A model generated the notes under the pieces. That model saw only the letters and a program-made list of their open reading frames with translations. It did no database searches and was not told where the DNA came from. The position numbers and the translations under genes are program-made. A stretch of 64,000 nucleotides of DNA, taken from assembly GCF_040947875.1 (NCBI RefSeq), contig NZ_JBFRXN010000002.1, positions 1,798,001-1,862,000 on the forward strand, written 5' to 3'. This stretch comes from Pseudomonas sp. MYb118 (lineage in GTDB: Bacteria > Pseudomonadota > Gammaproteobacteria > Pseudomonadales > Pseudomonadaceae). How positions within the stretch are numbered: position 1 is the stretch's first letter; every line of letters starts with the position of its first letter. Shown in pieces: positions 36,980 through 48,143 of this stretch.

Positions 36980-36992
36980 GTAACATAATAAC
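36980..36992. promoter_or_regulatory. Zur-box-like operator
   Basis: GTTATTATGTTAC on the minus strand, matching about 10 of 13 positions of the GTTATAATATAAC-type Zur consensus. It sits midway between znuA and zur, so zinc-bound Zur could repress both the znuA and the zur-znuCB transcripts. Confidence 0.6.
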
Positions 36993-37018
36993 GTCTCTCA
37001 CAAAACTCGTCTCTGCTC

Positions 37019-37501
37019 ATGCCTATTACACCGATTGCCAGCCGCCCCCACGACCACTCTCATTGCGTTCACAGCGCGTTGTCCGAGGCCGATGCGCTGT
37101 GCGCGCGCCAGGGCCTGCGCCTGACCGCGCTGCGGCGGCGGGTGCTGGAACTGGTGTGGCAAAGCCACAAGCCATTGGGTGCCTACGACATCCTGGCAGT
37201 GCTCAGTGATCAGGATGGTCGTCGCGCGGCGCCGCCGACCGTGTACCGCGCGCTGGATTTCCTGCTGGAAAACGGTCTGGTGCACCGCATCTCCTCGTTG
37301 AACGCGTTCGTCGGCTGCAATCACCCGGAGCACGCGCACCAGGGGCAGTTCCTGATCTGCCGGGAATGCCACGCCGCCATCGAGCTGGAACAGAAGTCCA
37401 TCAGCGATGCGATTGTCGCCAGCGCCAGGGATGTCGGGTTTGTCGTGGAAGGCCAGACCGTTGAAGTGGTCGGCCTCTGCTCGGGTTGCCAGGGGGCTTG
37501 A
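37019..37501 (+). CDS. zur: Zinc uptake regulator Zur (Fur family)
   Basis: 160 residues: a His-rich N-terminus ([11 protein letters not shown]), a winged helix ([13 protein letters not shown]...[11 protein letters not shown]) and a dimerisation domain with metal ligands ([22 protein letters not shown]). Both CxxC sites for structural zinc are present. A zinc-dependent repressor of the Znu genes. No SD before the ATG, so the message may be nearly leaderless or start slightly downstream. It overlaps znuC by one base (TGATG). Confidence 0.93.
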   Translation: MPITPIASRPHDHSHCVHSALSEADALCARQGLRLTALRRRVLELVWQSHKPLGAYDILAVLSDQDGRRAAPPTVYRALDFLLENGLVHRISSLNAFVGCNHPEHAHQGQFLICRECHAAIELEQKSISDAIVASARDVGFVVEGQTVEVVGLCSGCQGA

Positions 37502-38268
37502 TGAGCAACGCGCTGATCCGCCTCGAGCAGGTGGCCGTCACCTTTGCCGGGCAAAACGTGCTGGATAACATCGAACTGAGCGTCGAACCCAGGCAGATCG
37601 TGACCCTGATCGGCCCCAACGGTGCCGGTAAAACCACCCTGGTGCGGGCGGTGCTCGGCCTGTTGAAGCCGGACAGCGGCAGTGTCTGGCGCAAGCCGAA
37701 ACTGCGGATCGGCTACATGCCGCAAAAACTTCACGTGGACCCGACCCTGCCGCTGTCGGTGCTGCGCTTTCTGCGCCTGGTGCCGGGTGTCGATCGCGCT
37801 CGCGCCTTGGCGGCTCTCAAGGAGGTCGGTGCCGAACAGGTGATCGACAGTCCCGTGCAAAGCGTTTCCGGCGGGGAAATGCAGCGTGTGCTGCTGGCCC
37901 GGGCGCTGTTGCGCGAGCCGGAACTGCTGGTGCTCGATGAGCCGGTGCAGGGCGTGGACGTCGCCGGGCAAGCCGAGCTGTACAGCCTGATCACCCGTCT
38001 GCGCGATCGCCACGGTTGCGGCGTGTTGATGGTCTCGCACGATTTGCACCTGGTGATGAGCACCACCGATCAGGTGGTCTGCCTCAACCGCCACGTCTGC
38101 TGCTCCGGCCACCCCGAGCAGGTCAGTGGCGATCCGGCGTTCGTCGAGCTGTTCGGCAAGAACGCCCCGAGCCTGGCGATTTATCACCACCACCACGACC
38201 ACGCCCATGACTTGCATGGCTCGGTGGTCAAACCCCACGTTCACGGAGACAGCTGCAAGCATGGCTGA
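37501..38268 (+). CDS. znuC: Zinc ABC transporter ATPase ZnuC
   Basis: 255 residues: Walker [10 protein letters not shown], signature VSGGEMQRV, Walker [13 protein letters not shown], switch His in MVSHDLHLV. The C-terminus carries a His-rich run ([11 protein letters not shown]), as in other ZnuC. It powers zinc import. Overlaps zur by 1 base and znuB by 8 bases. Confidence 0.95.
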   Translation: MSNALIRLEQVAVTFAGQNVLDNIELSVEPRQIVTLIGPNGAGKTTLVRAVLGLLKPDSGSVWRKPKLRIGYMPQKLHVDPTLPLSVLRFLRLVPGVDRARALAALKEVGAEQVIDSPVQSVSGGEMQRVLLARALLREPELLVLDEPVQGVDVAGQAELYSLITRLRDRHGCGVLMVSHDLHLVMSTTDQVVCLNRHVCCSGHPEQVSGDPAFVELFGKNAPSLAIYHHHHDHAHDLHGSVVKPHVHGDSCKHG

Positions 38269-39049
38269 TTTTCTGCTGTATGCCCTGCTTGCAGGTCTGG
38301 CTTTGGCGCTGGTCGCAGGACCGTTGGGATCCTTCGTGGTCTGGCGGCGCATGGCGTATTTCGGCGACACCCTGTCCCACGCGGCATTGCTCGGCGTGGC
38401 GCTGGGTTTCCTGCTGGATGTCAGCCCGACGGTGGCGGTGACCGTCGGCTGCCTGTTGCTGGCGGTGTTGCTGGTGACCTTGCAGCAGCGCCAACCGCTG
38501 GCGTCCGACACGCTGTTGGGAATTCTCGCACCGAGCACGCTCTCACTTGGCCTGGTCGTACTAAGCTTCATGCACGAAGTGCGGATCGACCTGATGGCGT
38601 ATCTGTTCGGCGACCTGCTGGCGATCAGTCCCACCGACCTGGCGTGGATTCTCGGCGGCAGCGCGGCGGTGCTGGTGTTGCTGGTGACCCTGTGGCGGCC
38701 CTTGCTGGCCATTACCGTGCATGAGGAACTGGCACGGGTGGAAGGTTTGCCGGTGCCGGCGCTGCGCATGACCCTGATGTTGCTGATCGCCGTAGTGATC
38801 GCCGTGGCGATGAAAATCGTCGGTGTGTTGCTGATTACGTCGTTGCTGATCATCCCGGCGGCTGCGGCACAGCGTCACGCCCGTTCCCCCGAGCAGATGG
38901 CGCTGGGCGCCAGCCTGCTGGGCATGCTCGCGGTGTGTGGCGGGCTGGCGTTGTCCTGGTTCAAGGACACCCCGGCGGGCCCTTCAATCGTGGTGACGGC
39001 GGCCGCACTGTTTCTGCTGAGTTTTGTCCTGCCCCGTCGAGGGGTGTAG
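38261..39049 (+). CDS. znuB: Zinc ABC transporter permease ZnuB
   Basis: 262 residues, about eight membrane helices, of the ABC-3 permease family ([45 protein letters not shown]). The start ATG lies inside the end of znuC, pointing to coupled translation. Confidence 0.94.
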   Translation: MADFLLYALLAGLALALVAGPLGSFVVWRRMAYFGDTLSHAALLGVALGFLLDVSPTVAVTVGCLLLAVLLVTLQQRQPLASDTLLGILAPSTLSLGLVVLSFMHEVRIDLMAYLFGDLLAISPTDLAWILGGSAAVLVLLVTLWRPLLAITVHEELARVEGLPVPALRMTLMLLIAVVIAVAMKIVGVLLITSLLIIPAAAAQRHARSPEQMALGASLLGMLAVCGGLALSWFKDTPAGPSIVVTAAALFLLSFVLPRRGV

Positions 39050-39086
39050 ACTTGCTCGTTTTTTGCGCAAATAGAGAGTCGCAGGA

Positions 39087-39803
39087 ATGAAGCCGTTCGC
39101 CTCCCGTTATCTGCTCCTTGTCGCGTTTTCGCTGCTACTGGGTGCCTGCCAAAGCACGCCACCGGCGGCCACCGAGGCCACTGATGCGCGGGCTGCGGCC
39201 ATCGTGCAGCTCGAGCAAAGCCTTGCCAGCAGCGAACTGGCGACCGCTGAAGGCCAGTTGGCGGCCTTGCAGGCCGAAACCCCCAACGATCAATCACTCG
39301 AGCAGTACCAGCGGCAGTTGGCTGAAGCCTATCTGCGGCGCAGCCAGATCGTGCTGCAAAAGGGCGACGTCAATGCCGCCGCTACCGCCTTGAGCCGTGC
39401 GCGGGCGCTGATGCCCAAGGCTCCGGCGCTGACCGGCGGGGTTAACAACGCCATCGTCAATGCGCGCAAGGCCGAGCTGGACAAGGCCGAAGCAGCGCTC
39501 AAGGCGGCCGAAGCCAAGCCGGCGGCGAAAGTCATTGATCCGACGGCCGAAAGCACCACTGTTGCGTTGAACCTCACGGATATCAGCAAACTTCGCCGTC
39601 AACTGGACGCCATCGCCGCCGATGTGGTGAATTATGACTGTGACGTGAGCATCCAGGCGCCGCGCACCGATGACTACCCGTGGCTGGCGACCTTGCTGAC
39701 CAAGCGGGTGAAGAAGCTGGATGCGGATTTTGACCTGAACCTGCAGAAGCAAATTTTGCGCAGCGTGCCGGCGCAGGTTGTCCTGAGTCCGCGTAAACCC
39801 TGA
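39087..39803 (+). CDS. Predicted lipoprotein of unknown function
   Basis: 238 residues with a lipoprotein signal (lipobox LLGAC, Cys about 21). The mature part is mostly helical, Ala/Glu/Lys-rich, with TPR-like stretches (LAEAYLRRSQIVLQKGDVNAA) and a C-terminal region ending VVLSPRKP. No catalytic motif is seen. It follows znuB by 37 bases and may be read with the zinc genes; from memory a similar gene is present there in P. aeruginosa (PA5502). A role in zinc uptake is unproven. Confidence 0.78.
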   Translation: MKPFASRYLLLVAFSLLLGACQSTPPAATEATDARAAAIVQLEQSLASSELATAEGQLAALQAETPNDQSLEQYQRQLAEAYLRRSQIVLQKGDVNAAATALSRARALMPKAPALTGGVNNAIVNARKAELDKAEAALKAAEAKPAAKVIDPTAESTTVALNLTDISKLRRQLDAIAADVVNYDCDVSIQAPRTDDYPWLATLLTKRVKKLDADFDLNLQKQILRSVPAQVVLSPRKP

Positions 39804-39807
39804 AAGC

Positions 39808-39871
39808 ATCGCGGGCAAGCCCGCTCCTACAGGGATTTCATGATCGCTGTAGGAGCGGGCTTGCCCGCGAT
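39808..39871. repeat. Inverted REP pair
   Basis: Units at 39808-39832 and 39848-39871 of the CGGGCAAGCCCGCTCC subtype, at the convergent ends of the lipoprotein gene and katE. Confidence 0.92.
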
Positions 39872-39895
39872 AGCGCCAGTCGAGTCAATACAAAT

Positions 39896-42034
39896 CTAGG
39901 CCGGAACCCCCTTGGCCTTCGGCTCCCGCTCCCAGACCCGATGCTGCCCGATCGCCGCAATGAACGCCTTGGCCAACTTGGCATCCGCGCCGACGATCAA
40001 TCCGGCATCGGCCTCAAGCTTCAACACATCCAGCAACTGCTTCGCCTCGCCCTGCAAGGCAATCGCCTTCAAGTGCTTGTAGGCCTCAAGCAGGTAATGC
40101 AACGCCACGCCATCCCCGCTCAATACCTTGATCGACGCCGCGCCACCCGGCACGAACACCGCGTCGAAGGCGATCGACGGTAATCCCTCCATCGACGCAT
40201 CCACCGGCAGTGCCTTGCCATCGGCCGTCTTGACCGGAGCCGATGTCGGCCCCAGCAGCTTGGCGTGTGCACCTTCGGCTTTCAGGGCTTTCTTCATCGC
40301 ATCAATGGCGGCCCCATCGACGCCGTTGGCTGCCAGGATCGCGACCTTGCGGGTCTTGATATCACCGGGCAGCAGATTGGCCTGGCTGAGCGCTGGCGAA
40401 CGCTCCAGGGACGATGCCGGGACATCCACCGTTCCGGCCTTTGGTGCTGGCAAGCCGAGGTTCTCGGCCACACGTCTGGCCAGTTCCAGGTCGATGTTGG
40501 CGAGAATCTCGTTCACTTCCCGCGCGCGGATGAACTCGCGTTCGACCTTGCCCAGCTCAAAGCTGTAGGCCGCGATGATGTGCTCCTGTTCGTGCGGGCT
40601 CATGCTGTGGAAGAACAGGCGGGCCTGGGAGAAGTGGTCGCTGAACGACTCGCTGCGCTGACGGATCTTCGCGGCGTCGATGCGTTCCGGGTAAGACTCG
40701 AAGCCACCGTCCTGTGGCGCAGGCGGTGTTTCTTTCGGCCAGCCACCGTCGATGGAGTTCGGTTCGTAGGAGGTACGGCCCTTGTCGATGGTGCTGCGAT
40801 GCTGGGCGTCGCGTTGGCCATTATGAAACGGTGCCAGCGGACGGTTGATCGGGACCTCGTGAAAGTTCGGCCCACCGAGTCGGCTGATTTGCGTATCGGT
40901 GTAGGAGAACAGCCGACCTTGCAGCAGCGGATCGTTGGAAAAGTCGATCCCCGGCACGATATGGCCCGGGCAAAAGGCGACTTGCTCGACTTCGGCGAAG
41001 AAATTGTCCGGGTTGCGGTTGAGGGTCATCTTGCCCAGCGGCACGATCGGCACGATTTCCTCGGGAATGATTTTGGTCGGGTCGAGAATATCGAACTCGA
41101 AGGCGTGCTCGTTTTCCTCTTCGACCACCTGCACGCCCAACTCCCATTCCGGGTAGTCGCCCATCTCGATGGCTTCCCAGAGGTCGCGGCGATGGTAGTC
41201 AGTGTCCTTGCCGGCGAGCTTCTGTGCTTCATCCCACACCAGCGAACACGTACCGGCGGTGGGGCGCCAGTGGAATTTGACGAAGCGTGATTTGCCTTCG
41301 GCGTTGATCAGCCGGAAGGTGTGCACACCGAAGCCCTGCATGCTGCGCAGGCTTTTCGGAATGGCGCGGTCGGACATGGCCCAGATGACCATGTGCGCGG
41401 TTTCGGGTACCAGCGAGACAAAATCCCAGAAGGTGTCATGGGCCGAGCCGCCCGTAGGGATTTCGTTGTGCGGCTCGGGTTTGACCGCATGCACGAAGTC
41501 CGGAAACTTGATCGCGTCCTGGATGAAGAATACCGGCATGTTATTGCCCACCAGGTCGAAGTTGCCCTCGTCGGTGTAGAACTTCACGGCAAAACCCCGC
41601 ACGTCACGCACCGTGTCGCCGGATCCGCGTGGGCCTTGTACCGTGGAAAAACGCACGAACACCGGGGTTTTTTTACCGGGATCCTGCAGGAAACCGGCCT
41701 TGGTCAGCGCCGAATGGTTCTCGTAAGTCTGGAAGAAACCGTGGGCGCCGGTGCCGCGAGCATGAACGATGCGCTCGGGAATGCGTTCGTGGTCAAAGTG
41801 CGTGATCTTTTCACGCATGATGAAGTCTTCCAGCAGCGACGGCCCACGAGCGCCGGCTTTCAGGCTGTTCTGGTTGTCTGCGATCTTCACGCCCTGGTTG
41901 GTGCGCAGGGCCTGTCGAGTGGCGTCGGCGCGGAATTCTTCAAGCGCTTCGAGCTTGGCATTGGTGTTGCCTCGATCCAGGGTTTCGGTCCCGGCCAGTG
42001 CGCTTTTCGGGGCGGCAGGTTTCTTGGTAGTCAT
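39896..42034 (-). CDS. katE: Large-subunit catalase HPII-type (KatE)
   Basis: 712 residues, typical of clade-2 catalases. The catalytic His lies in [12 protein letters not shown], Asn in VGNNMPVFF, and the haem-ligand Tyr in [14 protein letters not shown]-terminal class I glutamine amidotransferase-like (flavodoxin-fold) domain begins near residue 560. It decomposes hydrogen peroxide in the cytoplasm, usually under stationary-phase control. GAGGAG precedes the ATG at MTTKKPAAP; an upstream in-frame stretch is arginine-rich and was excluded. Confidence 0.95.
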   Translation of the reverse strand: MTTKKPAAPKSALAGTETLDRGNTNAKLEALEEFRADATRQALRTNQGVKIADNQNSLKAGARGPSLLEDFIMREKITHFDHERIPERIVHARGTGAHGFFQTYENHSALTKAGFLQDPGKKTPVFVRFSTVQGPRGSGDTVRDVRGFAVKFYTDEGNFDLVGNNMPVFFIQDAIKFPDFVHAVKPEPHNEIPTGGSAHDTFWDFVSLVPETAHMVIWAMSDRAIPKSLRSMQGFGVHTFRLINAEGKSRFVKFHWRPTAGTCSLVWDEAQKLAGKDTDYHRRDLWEAIEMGDYPEWELGVQVVEEENEHAFEFDILDPTKIIPEEIVPIVPLGKMTLNRNPDNFFAEVEQVAFCPGHIVPGIDFSNDPLLQGRLFSYTDTQISRLGGPNFHEVPINRPLAPFHNGQRDAQHRSTIDKGRTSYEPNSIDGGWPKETPPAPQDGGFESYPERIDAAKIRQRSESFSDHFSQARLFFHSMSPHEQEHIIAAYSFELGKVEREFIRAREVNEILANIDLELARRVAENLGLPAPKAGTVDVPASSLERSPALSQANLLPGDIKTRKVAILAANGVDGAAIDAMKKALKAEGAHAKLLGPTSAPVKTADGKALPVDASMEGLPSIAFDAVFVPGGAASIKVLSGDGVALHYLLEAYKHLKAIALQGEAKQLLDVLKLEADAGLIVGADAKLAKAFIAAIGQHRVWEREPKAKGVPA

Positions 42035-42278
42035 CAGTCGTAAACTCCTCGTCAGACGTGGGAACATGCGTCCAGGCACGGCACCTGGCATTTATCGAGT
42101 TGTTAATCAGTGACTGATGAGGGTTTTAGCCGTTCCTTTTTTATGACTTCCGGTCGTGTTATTGCCAAATCGAAGGTTGAATGCGGAATAAATGCTAATA
42201 ACCTCTATACGGACAGGCTAAAATGCGCGCCCGGCTAACCGCTGATCCCATTCCAACGCGCCCCACAAGGTTCGCTAC

Positions 42279-43286
42279 GTGATCGAGTTTCAAAACGTCC
42301 ATAAAACCTACCGCGTCGCCGGTAAGGATATTCCCGCCCTGCACCCGACCAGTCTGACGATTGAGAACGGTCAGGTCTTCGGCCTGATCGGTCATTCCGG
42401 TGCGGGGAAAAGTACCCTGCTGCGTTTGATCAATCGCCTGGAGAATTCCACTGGCGGCAAGATCATCGTCGACGGCGAAGAAATCACCGCGCTCGACGCC
42501 AATGGCCTGCGCCGTTTCCGTCAGCAGGTCGGGATGATTTTCCAGCACTTCAACCTGCTGGCTTCCAAGACCGTGGCCGACAACGTCGCGTTGCCGCTGA
42601 CCCTGGCCGGCGAGCTGTCGCGCAGCGAGATCGACCAGCGCGTGGCCGAGTTGCTGGCGCGGGTGGGGCTGTCCGACCATGCGAAGAAATACCCGGCGCA
42701 GTTGTCCGGTGGCCAGAAGCAGCGTGTCGGCATCGCCCGCGCCCTGGCAACCAAGCCGAAGATCCTGCTGTGCGATGAGGCCACCAGCGCCCTCGACCCG
42801 CAGACCACCGCATCCGTCCTGCAATTGCTGGCCGAGATCAACCGTGAGCTGAAGCTGACCATCGTGCTGATCACCCACGAAATGGACGTGATCCGTCGCG
42901 TCTGCGACCAGGTGGGGGTGATGGACGCCGGCGTGATCGTCGAGCAGGGTTCGGTGGCCGAAGTGTTCCTGCATCCCAAGCACCCGACCACCAAGCGTTT
43001 TGTCCAGGAAGACGAGCAGATCGACGAAGGCGAGCAGCGCGACGATTTCGCTCATGTGCCGGGTCGCATCGTACGCCTGACCTTCCAGGGCGAAGCGACC
43101 TACGCGCCGTTGCTGGGTACCGTCGCGCGGGAAACCGGCGTGGACTACAGCATCCTGGCCGGTCGTATCGACCGCATCAAAGACATCCCTTACGGGCAAC
43201 TGACCCTGGCGGTCACCGGCGGCGACATGGAGGCGGCGTTTGCCCGCTTCACCGCGGCTGACGTCCACATGGAGGTGCTGCGCTGA
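42279..43286 (+). CDS. metN: Methionine ABC transporter ATPase MetN
   Basis: 335 residues starting at GTG (ACAAGG upstream). ABC domain: Walker [10 protein letters not shown], signature LSGGQKQRV, Walker [13 protein letters not shown]. The C-terminal NIL domain (about 260-335) binds methionine and inhibits transport in E. coli MetN. Imports D- and L-methionine with MetI and MetQ. Its stop overlaps the metI start by one base. Confidence 0.95.
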   Translation: MIEFQNVHKTYRVAGKDIPALHPTSLTIENGQVFGLIGHSGAGKSTLLRLINRLENSTGGKIIVDGEEITALDANGLRRFRQQVGMIFQHFNLLASKTVADNVALPLTLAGELSRSEIDQRVAELLARVGLSDHAKKYPAQLSGGQKQRVGIARALATKPKILLCDEATSALDPQTTASVLQLLAEINRELKLTIVLITHEMDVIRRVCDQVGVMDAGVIVEQGSVAEVFLHPKHPTTKRFVQEDEQIDEGEQRDDFAHVPGRIVRLTFQGEATYAPLLGTVARETGVDYSILAGRIDRIKDIPYGQLTLAVTGGDMEAAFARFTAADVHMEVLR

Positions 43287-43960
43287 TGGAAGCCCTGACA
43301 AGTTTCTTCGCCAATATCGACTGGTTCGAAATCTGGCTGGCCACCGGCGACACCCTGCTGATGCTCGGCGGTTCGCTGCTGTTCACCGTACTGCTGGGCC
43401 TGCCGTTGGGCGTGCTGCTGTTCCTGTGCAGCCCGCGCCAATTGCTCGAAGCCAAAGGCATTTACGCGATGTTGTCGCTGGTGGTGAACATCCTGCGTTC
43501 GCTGCCCTTCATCATCCTGTTGATCGTGATGATCCCGTTCACCGTGTTGATCACCGGCACCTCGCTGGGTGTCGCCGGTGCGATTCCGCCGCTGGTGGTG
43601 GGGGCCACGCCGTTCTTCGCGCGCCTGGTGGAAACCGCCCTGCGTGAAGTGGACCGCGGCATCATCGAAGCGACCCAGTCCATGGGCGCGACGACCCGTC
43701 AGATCATCACCAATGCCTTGCTGCCGGAAGCCCGTCCGGGCATCTTCGCGGCAATTACGGTGACAGCGATTACACTGGTTTCCTACACGGCGATGGCCGG
43801 CGTGGTGGGCGCGGGCGGCCTCGGCGACCTGGCGATCCGCTTCGGTTACCAGCGCTTCCAGACCGACGTGATGGTGGTCACCGTGGTGTTGTTGCTGGTA
43901 CTGGTTCAAGTGTTGCAAACGGTTGGCGATAAGTTGGTCGTGCATTTCTCCCGCAAGTAA
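43286..43960 (+). CDS. metI: Methionine ABC transporter permease MetI
   Basis: 224 residues with five membrane helices and the EAA loop (REVDRGIIEATQSMGATTRQII). Forms the inner-membrane channel for methionine import. Coupled to metN through a 1-base overlap. Confidence 0.95.
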   Translation: MEALTSFFANIDWFEIWLATGDTLLMLGGSLLFTVLLGLPLGVLLFLCSPRQLLEAKGIYAMLSLVVNILRSLPFIILLIVMIPFTVLITGTSLGVAGAIPPLVVGATPFFARLVETALREVDRGIIEATQSMGATTRQIITNALLPEARPGIFAAITVTAITLVSYTAMAGVVGAGGLGDLAIRFGYQRFQTDVMVVTVVLLLVLVQVLQTVGDKLVVHFSRK

Positions 43961-43984
43961 GCGGGTACTCAAGGAGTTAGCTGA

Positions 43985-44755
43985 ATGAAAAAACTACTCG
44001 TCGCGTTCGCTGCCGTTGCAGCCTTTTCCGCCCACGCCGACACCCTGACCGTGGCGGCCACCCCGGTGCCGCACGCGGAGATCCTCGAATTCGTCAAGCC
44101 AGCCCTGGCCAAGGAAGGCGTGGACCTGAAGGTCAAAGTCTTCACCGACTACATTCAGCCGAACGTGCAGGTGGCCGAGAAACGCCTGGACGCCAACTTC
44201 TTCCAGCACCAGCCGTACCTCGATGAGTTCAACAAAGCCAAGGGCACCAACCTGGTGTCCGTGGCCGGCGTGCACCTGGAGCCGCTGGGCGCGTACTCCA
44301 GCAAGTACAAGAAGCTCGATGAACTGCCAAGCACTGCGACCGTGGTCATTCCCAACGACGCCACCAACGGCGGCCGTGCGCTGTTGCTGCTGGCCAAGGC
44401 TGGCGTGATCACCCTGAAGGACTCGAACAACATCCTGTCGACCGTCAAGGACATCACCGAGAACCCGAAGAACCTCAAGTTCCGTGAGCTGGAAGCCGCG
44501 ACCATCCCGCGCGTGCTGACCCAGGTCGACCTGGCGCTGATCAACACCAACTACGCGCTGGAAGCCAAGCTCGATCCGTCCAAGGACGCGCTGGTCATCG
44601 AAGGCAGCGACTCGCCGTACGTGAACATCCTGGTCGCCCGTCCTGACGACAAGGACAGCGAAGACATGAAGAAGCTGGTCGCCGCGCTGCACAGCCCGGA
44701 AGTGAAAGCCTTCATCGTCGAGAAGTACAAGGGTGCCGTGGTGCCTGCGTTCTGA
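43985..44755 (+). CDS. metQ: Methionine-binding protein MetQ
   Basis: 256 residues of the NlpA family with a signal peptide (MKKLLVAFAAVAAFSAHA); no lipobox cysteine, so probably soluble in the periplasm, unlike the lipoprotein MetQ of enterobacteria. The family text NVQVAEKRLDANFFQHQPYL is clear. AAGGAG precedes the ATG. A strong terminator follows. Confidence 0.94.
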   Translation: MKKLLVAFAAVAAFSAHADTLTVAATPVPHAEILEFVKPALAKEGVDLKVKVFTDYIQPNVQVAEKRLDANFFQHQPYLDEFNKAKGTNLVSVAGVHLEPLGAYSSKYKKLDELPSTATVVIPNDATNGGRALLLLAKAGVITLKDSNNILSTVKDITENPKNLKFRELEAATIPRVLTQVDLALINTNYALEAKLDPSKDALVIEGSDSPYVNILVARPDDKDSEDMKKLVAALHSPEVKAFIVEKYKGAVVPAF

Positions 44756-44770
44756 TTGCCGAGCCGTAAC

Positions 44771-44804
44771 AAAAAAGGGGCGCATTGAATGCGCCCCTTT
44801 TTTG
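44771..44804. terminator. Bidirectional terminator after metQ
   Basis: AAAAAAGGGGCGCA ... TGCGCCCCTTTTTT, an 8-base GC stem flanked by A and T runs, 15 bases after the metQ stop. Confidence 0.93.
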
Positions 44805-44824
44805 TGCCTGCAATACAGACCTCC

Positions 44825-44925
44825 TGTAGGAGCGAGCATGCTCGCGATGGACGTGAACGATGACGCTGGAGGTCTGATGCCCAGCGGTGTTCTGAAGTCC
44901 ATCGCGAGCGTGCTCGCTCCTACAG
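44825..44925. repeat. Inverted REP pair
   Basis: Units at 44825-44848 and 44901-44925 in opposite orientation, between metQ and the SCO gene (convergent). Confidence 0.92.
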
Positions 44926-44940
44926 GGGGAGATGTATTGC

Positions 44941-45576
44941 TTACTTACGCTCCAACATCACCGGCAACTGCGCCACCAGCTTCTGGTTGTTCAGCGGGGC
45001 GCGGATGAAGCCGCGTTGCTTGCCGTCCGGGCCGATCACCGCGAGATTGCCGCTGTGGTCCACGGTGTAGTTCGGCTTGCTGGTGTCGGCTGGAATGAAC
45101 GGGATGCTCACGGCGTTGGCCAGTTTCTGGATGTCGTCCACCGAGGCCGGGGTCAGGCCCTGGAACTGCGGGTCGAAGTAGCCCAGGTACTGCTTGAGCT
45201 GCTTGGGCGTGTCACGGTTGGGGTCGACGCTGACCAGGATGATCTGCAGTTTGCTCACTGCCTCTGGTGGTAATTCGCTCTTGATCTGGCGCAGTTGCGC
45301 GAGGGTGGTCGGGCAGATGTCCGGGCAGAAGGTGTAACCCAGGAACAGCAGCGACCACTTGCCCTCCAGCTCGTTGACCGCCACCGGTTTGCCGTCCTGA
45401 TCGGTCATGGTCACGTCAGGCAAGGTGCGGCTCTGCGGCAACAGGATGATCCCGGCGTCGATCAACGCCGTGGGGTCACCCTGGCCTTTGCTCGACAGCA
45501 CTTTATTGATGGTCAGGCCCATGACCAGCGCGATCAGGGCGACGAGGATGAAGACGGTTTTCTGGGTTCGAGTCAT
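44941..45576 (-). CDS. senC: SCO1/SenC copper chaperone for cytochrome oxidase
   Basis: 211 residues with an N-terminal membrane anchor (about 9-27) and a thioredoxin-like periplasmic domain with the copper-binding CPDICP motif and the distal His in NYTVDHSG. It loads the CuA centre of subunit II. Its ATG overlaps the ctaB stop (ATGA), placing it at the end of the oxidase assembly unit. Confidence 0.93.
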   Translation of the reverse strand: MTRTQKTVFILVALIALVMGLTINKVLSSKGQGDPTALIDAGIILLPQSRTLPDVTMTDQDGKPVAVNELEGKWSLLFLGYTFCPDICPTTLAQLRQIKSELPPEAVSKLQIILVSVDPNRDTPKQLKQYLGYFDPQFQGLTPASVDDIQKLANAVSIPFIPADTSKPNYTVDHSGNLAVIGPDGKQRGFIRAPLNNQKLVAQLPVMLERK

Positions 45577-46472
45577 AGGTTCAACAGTAGGTAGTGGTCT
45601 ACGAGTAGCGCGATAAACAGCAGGAACAAGTAGTAAATAGAGTACTTGAACGTGTTGATCGCCGCGTGCGGTCGAGTGCCACGGTACAACACGACGGCCC
45701 ATTGCAGAAACCTCGCGCCCAGGCCCAGCGCACAAATCAGGTAGAGCATGCCGCTCATGTGGATCACATAGGGCATCAGGCTGACCGCCAGCAGGGCGAA
45801 GGTGTACAGCAGGATGTGAATCTTGGTGTAGTGCTCGCCATGGGTGACCGGCAGCATCGGAATGTCGGCCTTGGCGTATTCCTCCTTGCGGTGAATGGCC
45901 AGGGCCCAGAAGTGCGGTGGGGTCCAGGCGAAGATGATCAGCACCAGCAGCAACGGTTCGGCGCTGATGTGGCCGGTGGCGGCGGTCCAGCCCAGCAGTG
46001 GCGGTGCGGCTCCGGCCAGGCCGCCGATGACGATGTTCTGCGGCGTCGCACGCTTCAGAAAACCGGTGTAGATCACCGCGTAGCCGAGCAGGGAGGCGAG
46101 GGTCAGCCAGGCGGTGAGCGCGTTGGTGAAGGCCAGCAGCAACGCCTGGCCCGACAACGCCAGGATCAGCGCGAAGGTCAACGCCGCCGTCGGGGAAACC
46201 CGGCCTTCGGCCAAGGGGCGCTTGTGGGTCCGGGCCATCACGGCGTCGATCCGTCGGTCCACCACATGGTTGACCGCCGCGGCGCCGCCGGCACACAGGG
46301 CGATGCCCAGGTTGCCGAAGACCAGCACGGTCCATGGCACCCCGGCGCGGGTCGCGAGGAACATGCCCACCAGCGAAGTGATGAGCATCAGCACCACCAC
46401 TTTCGGCTTGGTCAGTTCCAGATAATCACGCCAGATCGCCTGGCTGTGTCGTGCGCCAGTCAGAGTCGCCAT
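45573..46472 (-). CDS. ctaB: Protohaem IX farnesyltransferase (haem O synthase)
   Basis: 299 residues, eight or more membrane helices, UbiA superfamily; motifs [16 protein letters not shown] and [12 protein letters not shown]. Converts haem B to haem O. GGAGAGA before the ATG. Overlaps ctaA by 13 bases and the SCO gene by 4, so strict coupling is likely. Also called cyoE. Confidence 0.95.
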   Translation of the reverse strand: MATLTGARHSQAIWRDYLELTKPKVVVLMLITSLVGMFLATRAGVPWTVLVFGNLGIALCAGGAAAVNHVVDRRIDAVMARTHKRPLAEGRVSPTAALTFALILALSGQALLLAFTNALTAWLTLASLLGYAVIYTGFLKRATPQNIVIGGLAGAAPPLLGWTAATGHISAEPLLLVLIIFAWTPPHFWALAIHRKEEYAKADIPMLPVTHGEHYTKIHILLYTFALLAVSLMPYVIHMSGMLYLICALGLGARFLQWAVVLYRGTRPHAAINTFKYSIYYLFLLFIALLVDHYLLLNL

Positions 46473-47539
46473 GGCATCTCTCCTTTTATTGTAATGGGCG
46501 CGGCGCAGTGTTTACGCGGGCTGAAGCGCCAGCGCTCGAAGGCTGGCTGCTTGACCCGGACCAGGCTGGTGCGCGCGTGGTAATTGACCAGCACCAGGGT
46601 CAGCAACAGCGCTGCGCCCCCGGCGTTGTGGGCGACGGCCACCGGCAGCGGCAGGTGAAACAGCACGTTGCTGATGCCCAGGGTGATCTGCGTGGCCAGC
46701 GCGATCAGCACCAGCGCGGCCAGGCGTGTCATGCCGACGACCTTCAACTGCCAGGCCAGCCCCAACAGCACCAGGGTGACCAGCAAGGCGCCGATGCGGT
46801 GAGTCAGGTGAATCGCCGTGCGTGCGTCGCTGTCCAGTTGCCCGCCCAGGTAGTTGGGGCCGATGTGCTGGGTCAGGTGGAAACCGTTGGCGAAATCGGC
46901 CGGTGGCAGCCATTGGCCGTGACAGGTGGGAAAGTCGATGCAGGCCACGGCGGCATAATTGGAACTGACCCAACCCCCCAGCGCGATTTGCAGGATCACC
47001 AGCAACAACCCGGCGGTCGCCCAGTATTGCAGGCGCCGGGGCACGGTCAGCGCCGGCAGTACGCCGGACAGGCGCAAGGTCAGCAGAAAGAGCAGGCTCA
47101 ACGTGGCGAAACCACCGAGCAGATGCCCGGTGACCACCTGCGGCCACAGCTTGAGCGTCACCGTCCACATGCCGAACGCGGCCTGGGCAATCACCACGGC
47201 CAACAGAAACAACGGCAGCTTCAGCGGTTGTCCCGGATGGCGGCGATTGACCCAGGCACGCCCCGCCAGCACCGAGATCAGCAGCCCCAGCGTACCGGCG
47301 AAGTAGCGGTGAATCATCTCGTTCCAGCCCTTGTGCGCTTCCACGGGCGAGTCGGGAAAATGCAGCTCGGCGTGGGCCAGTTGGGCTTCGCTTTTCGGCA
47401 CGCTGATAAAGCCATAGCAGCCGGGCCAGTCCGGGCAGCCGAGGCCGGCGTGGGTCAGGCGGGTGTAGGCGCCGAGCAGCACCACGACCAGCGCCAGCAG
47501 GGTGGCAAACAGCGCGAGGCGAAATCCAGGTTTGGCCAT
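46460..47539 (-). CDS. ctaA: Haem A synthase (COX15/CtaA)
   Basis: 359 residues with about eight membrane helices in two pseudo-symmetric halves and the conserved haem-binding histidines ([36 protein letters not shown]). A cysteine pair lies in [10 protein letters not shown] (about residues 188-195). Converts haem O from CtaB to haem A for the oxidase. Confidence 0.94.
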   Translation of the reverse strand: MAKPGFRLALFATLLALVVVLLGAYTRLTHAGLGCPDWPGCYGFISVPKSEAQLAHAELHFPDSPVEAHKGWNEMIHRYFAGTLGLLISVLAGRAWVNRRHPGQPLKLPLFLLAVVIAQAAFGMWTVTLKLWPQVVTGHLLGGFATLSLLFLLTLRLSGVLPALTVPRRLQYWATAGLLLVILQIALGGWVSSNYAAVACIDFPTCHGQWLPPADFANGFHLTQHIGPNYLGGQLDSDARTAIHLTHRIGALLVTLVLLGLAWQLKVVGMTRLAALVLIALATQITLGISNVLFHLPLPVAVAHNAGGAALLLTLVLVNYHARTSLVRVKQPAFERWRFSPRKHCAAPITIKGEMPWRL

Positions 47540-47549
47540 GACGATGCCC

Positions 47550-48143
47550 TTATCCGATGTTCGACAGTTTCAGCAGATGGCGCAGGTCGTTGAGCAGATC
47601 CTTGCCTTTCACCGTCGGGTCATAGCGCAACACCAGGTTGCCGTGCGGGTCGATGATCCACAGTTGCGGCATGCTCTGGTCGCCGGTGGTTTTGCTGAAC
47701 GTGGTCAGGTCCATGGGGTAGCGTTGCAACTGCGGGTATTCGCGGCCGAGCTTGGCCTCATAGTCGCTGTTGAGCGGTTGCGCGGCGGCCAGTGCATGGC
47801 TGGCGCGCGAGGCGTCGCGACCCAGGCCGATCTGAATCTGCCGTGCCAGATACACCAGTTGCTGGCAGTCCACGGAGCAGTCCTTCGGCGCAGTCACCAA
47901 CAATTGCCAGCGTTCGTCCTGCGCCTGCACTCCGAGGTCGGCGCGGGTCTGACCGTTGCCGATCAGTTCGCCGTGATAGCTGCGTCCATCTGGCACCCAG
48001 AACTGCAATTTGTACATGCCGGTCGCCAGGATCATCGGCCCGATCACCCCCAGCAGGATCAACAACAACTGCACGCGACCCTTGCGCCGGTTCACCGGTC
48101 CTTTTGCCTCAGACATGCTGGGTGGATTCATGGCCGCTCCCAT
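47550..48143 (-). CDS. Membrane-anchored thioredoxin-like protein of the oxidase cluster
   Basis: 197 residues, one TM helix (about residues 26-46), then an extracytoplasmic part resembling a SCO/thioredoxin fold: LLVTAPKDCSVDCQQLVYLARQ with a CSVDC cysteine pair, and QLWIIDPHGNLVLRYDP. It may help deliver copper or control redox during oxidase assembly; this is inferred from position and fold only. The start at MGAAMNPP was chosen because AAGGAG lies 7 bases before it, although this overlaps the SURF1 gene by 35 bases. Confidence 0.75.
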   Translation of the reverse strand: MGAAMNPPSMSEAKGPVNRRKGRVQLLLILLGVIGPMILATGMYKLQFWVPDGRSYHGELIGNGQTRADLGVQAQDERWQLLVTAPKDCSVDCQQLVYLARQIQIGLGRDASRASHALAAAQPLNSDYEAKLGREYPQLQRYPMDLTTFSKTTGDQSMPQLWIIDPHGNLVLRYDPTVKGKDLLNDLRHLLKLSNIG

